Origin: Crossaster papposus
Lineage: Eukaryota; Echinodermata; Asteroidea; Velatida; Solasteridae
Reading direction: 5' to 3'
Assembly (NCBI GenBank): GCA_037893245.1
Contig: JBAIAA010000261.1
Coordinates: 2,170,001-2,234,000, forward strand
Length of the DNA: 64,000 nt
This document shows, one piece after another, positions 63,534 to 64,000 of the stretch (its first letter is position 1; the number at the start of each line of letters is the position of its first letter). The position numbers were made by a program, and so were the translations under genes. Below the pieces are notes generated by a model. It searched no databases, was not told the DNA's origin, and worked only from the letters and a program-made list of their open reading frames with translations.

Positions 63534-64000
63534 AGTTGCAATCACACCCTTAAGTACGTAGATGATCTAACTTTGATCGAGAACACAACTTTTAATGGAA
63601 ATAGCAATATGCAACAGGTTCTTGACCGATTTGATTTATGGGCGGCAGAAAATAATATGCTAATAAACCCAGCAAAGTGTTCTTCTATGGATATCACCTT
63701 TGCTAAGAATCCTACTCCCTTTGATCCATTACAACTCTCTGGCCAACACATTCATACTAGTGGTATTCTCAAAATACTTGGCATTAAAGTGACCAATAAT
63801 CTTAAATGGGATATACATATTAATGACATTATACGTAAAGCAAGTGGACGGTTATTTATGCTAACCACCCTCAGAAGATTTGGTCTTCCGATCAAAGACC
63901 TCATCACCATTTATGTTGGTTTCATTCGACCATTGCTAGAATATGCTGTCCCTGTCTGGCACCCAGGTCTTACTATTAAACAACATAACTCTTTGGAATG
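63534..64000 (+). CDS. LINE reverse transcriptase, partial (5'-truncated, runs off window)
   Basis: About 155 open codons continue past the window end. They read HTLKYVDDLTLIE (catalytic VDD), VLDRFDLWAAENNMLINPAKC, ILKILGIKVTNNLKWDIHI, IIRKASGRLFMLTTLRRFG and IYVGFIRPLLEYAVPVWHPG. These are motif C, the thumb words (LG..I...L.W..HI) and the downstream LLEYA.PVWHP block of CR1-group LINE polyproteins. There is no stop in the visible part. The first visible codons lie only a few residues before YVDD, so the N-terminal endonuclease and most of the RT are missing. The join follows a truncated array unit at about 63532. Confidence 0.88.

Noticed and set aside
1-64000. A bacterial defence or biosynthetic system
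   Set aside because: There are no operon-like gene groups, ribosome binding sites or bacterial protein families; coding regions other than the lectin gene belong to eukaryotic retroelements.

Overview
The window is eukaryotic, from an animal with a repeat-rich genome. It has very low gene density, nested transposons, satellite-like arrays, DIRS1-like and Penelope-like retroelements, CR1/L2-type LINE remnants, and a C-type-lectin gene with a signal peptide. Together these suggest a marine deuterostome. An echinoderm, perhaps a sea star, is my best guess (inference, low to moderate confidence). There are no operons, bacterial promoters, CRISPR arrays or other prokaryotic features, and most open frames are chance readings of repeats.

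Layout. 1-5.0 kb is AT-rich with one MITE and weak repeats. 5.0-13.0 kb holds a decayed ribosomal DNA unit in antisense orientation. Read left to right it is the 28S 5' end, ITS2-like DNA, a 5.8S stub, ITS1, then most of 18S. The unit is pierced by transposons and enclosed by a roughly 430-bp inverted repeat. 13-16.8 kb carries foldback/MITE elements, one of them (14467-15332) packed with TTTGGCGC-type motifs. 16.8-21.5 kb is a nearly complete DIRS1-like retrotransposon (gag-like, RT/RNase H, tyrosine recombinase, split repeats). 22.4-29 kb is a LINE remnant cut by a 6.1-kb inverted-repeat structure with nested elements. 29-31.6 kb is tandem repeats: a 52-bp unit, then an alternating 162/143-bp array that behaves as a ~305-bp dimer. 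33.3-33.9 kb is a dead LINE. 34.1-37.1 kb is a 3.0-kb hAT-like element with an 8-bp target duplication and interleaved palindromes. 37.5-41.6 kb is a Penelope-like RT pseudogene between 0.94-kb inverted arms, with a perfect histone-type 3' stem-loop sequence near its 5' end. 42.5-43.8 kb is the only convincing host gene, a secreted C-type-lectin-domain protein. 44.3-63.5 kb is a satellite-like family with units of about 1.1-2.0 kb. It is interrupted by an 8.4-kb element (47788-56163) and an abutting 268-bp deletion derivative. The window ends inside another LINE reverse transcriptase.

How it fits together. Most of this DNA is explained by successive mobile-element insertions, and several insertion sites can be read directly against an uninterrupted copy in the same window. 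The less routine items are the 8.4-kb terminal-repeat element with no recognisable transposase, the 18S insertion with a ~180-190-bp flanking duplication, the histone stem-loop in a retroelement, the E2F-motif-rich element, and the rDNA relic held between inverted repeats. Coordinates of degenerate repeats were read by eye and may be off by several bases.
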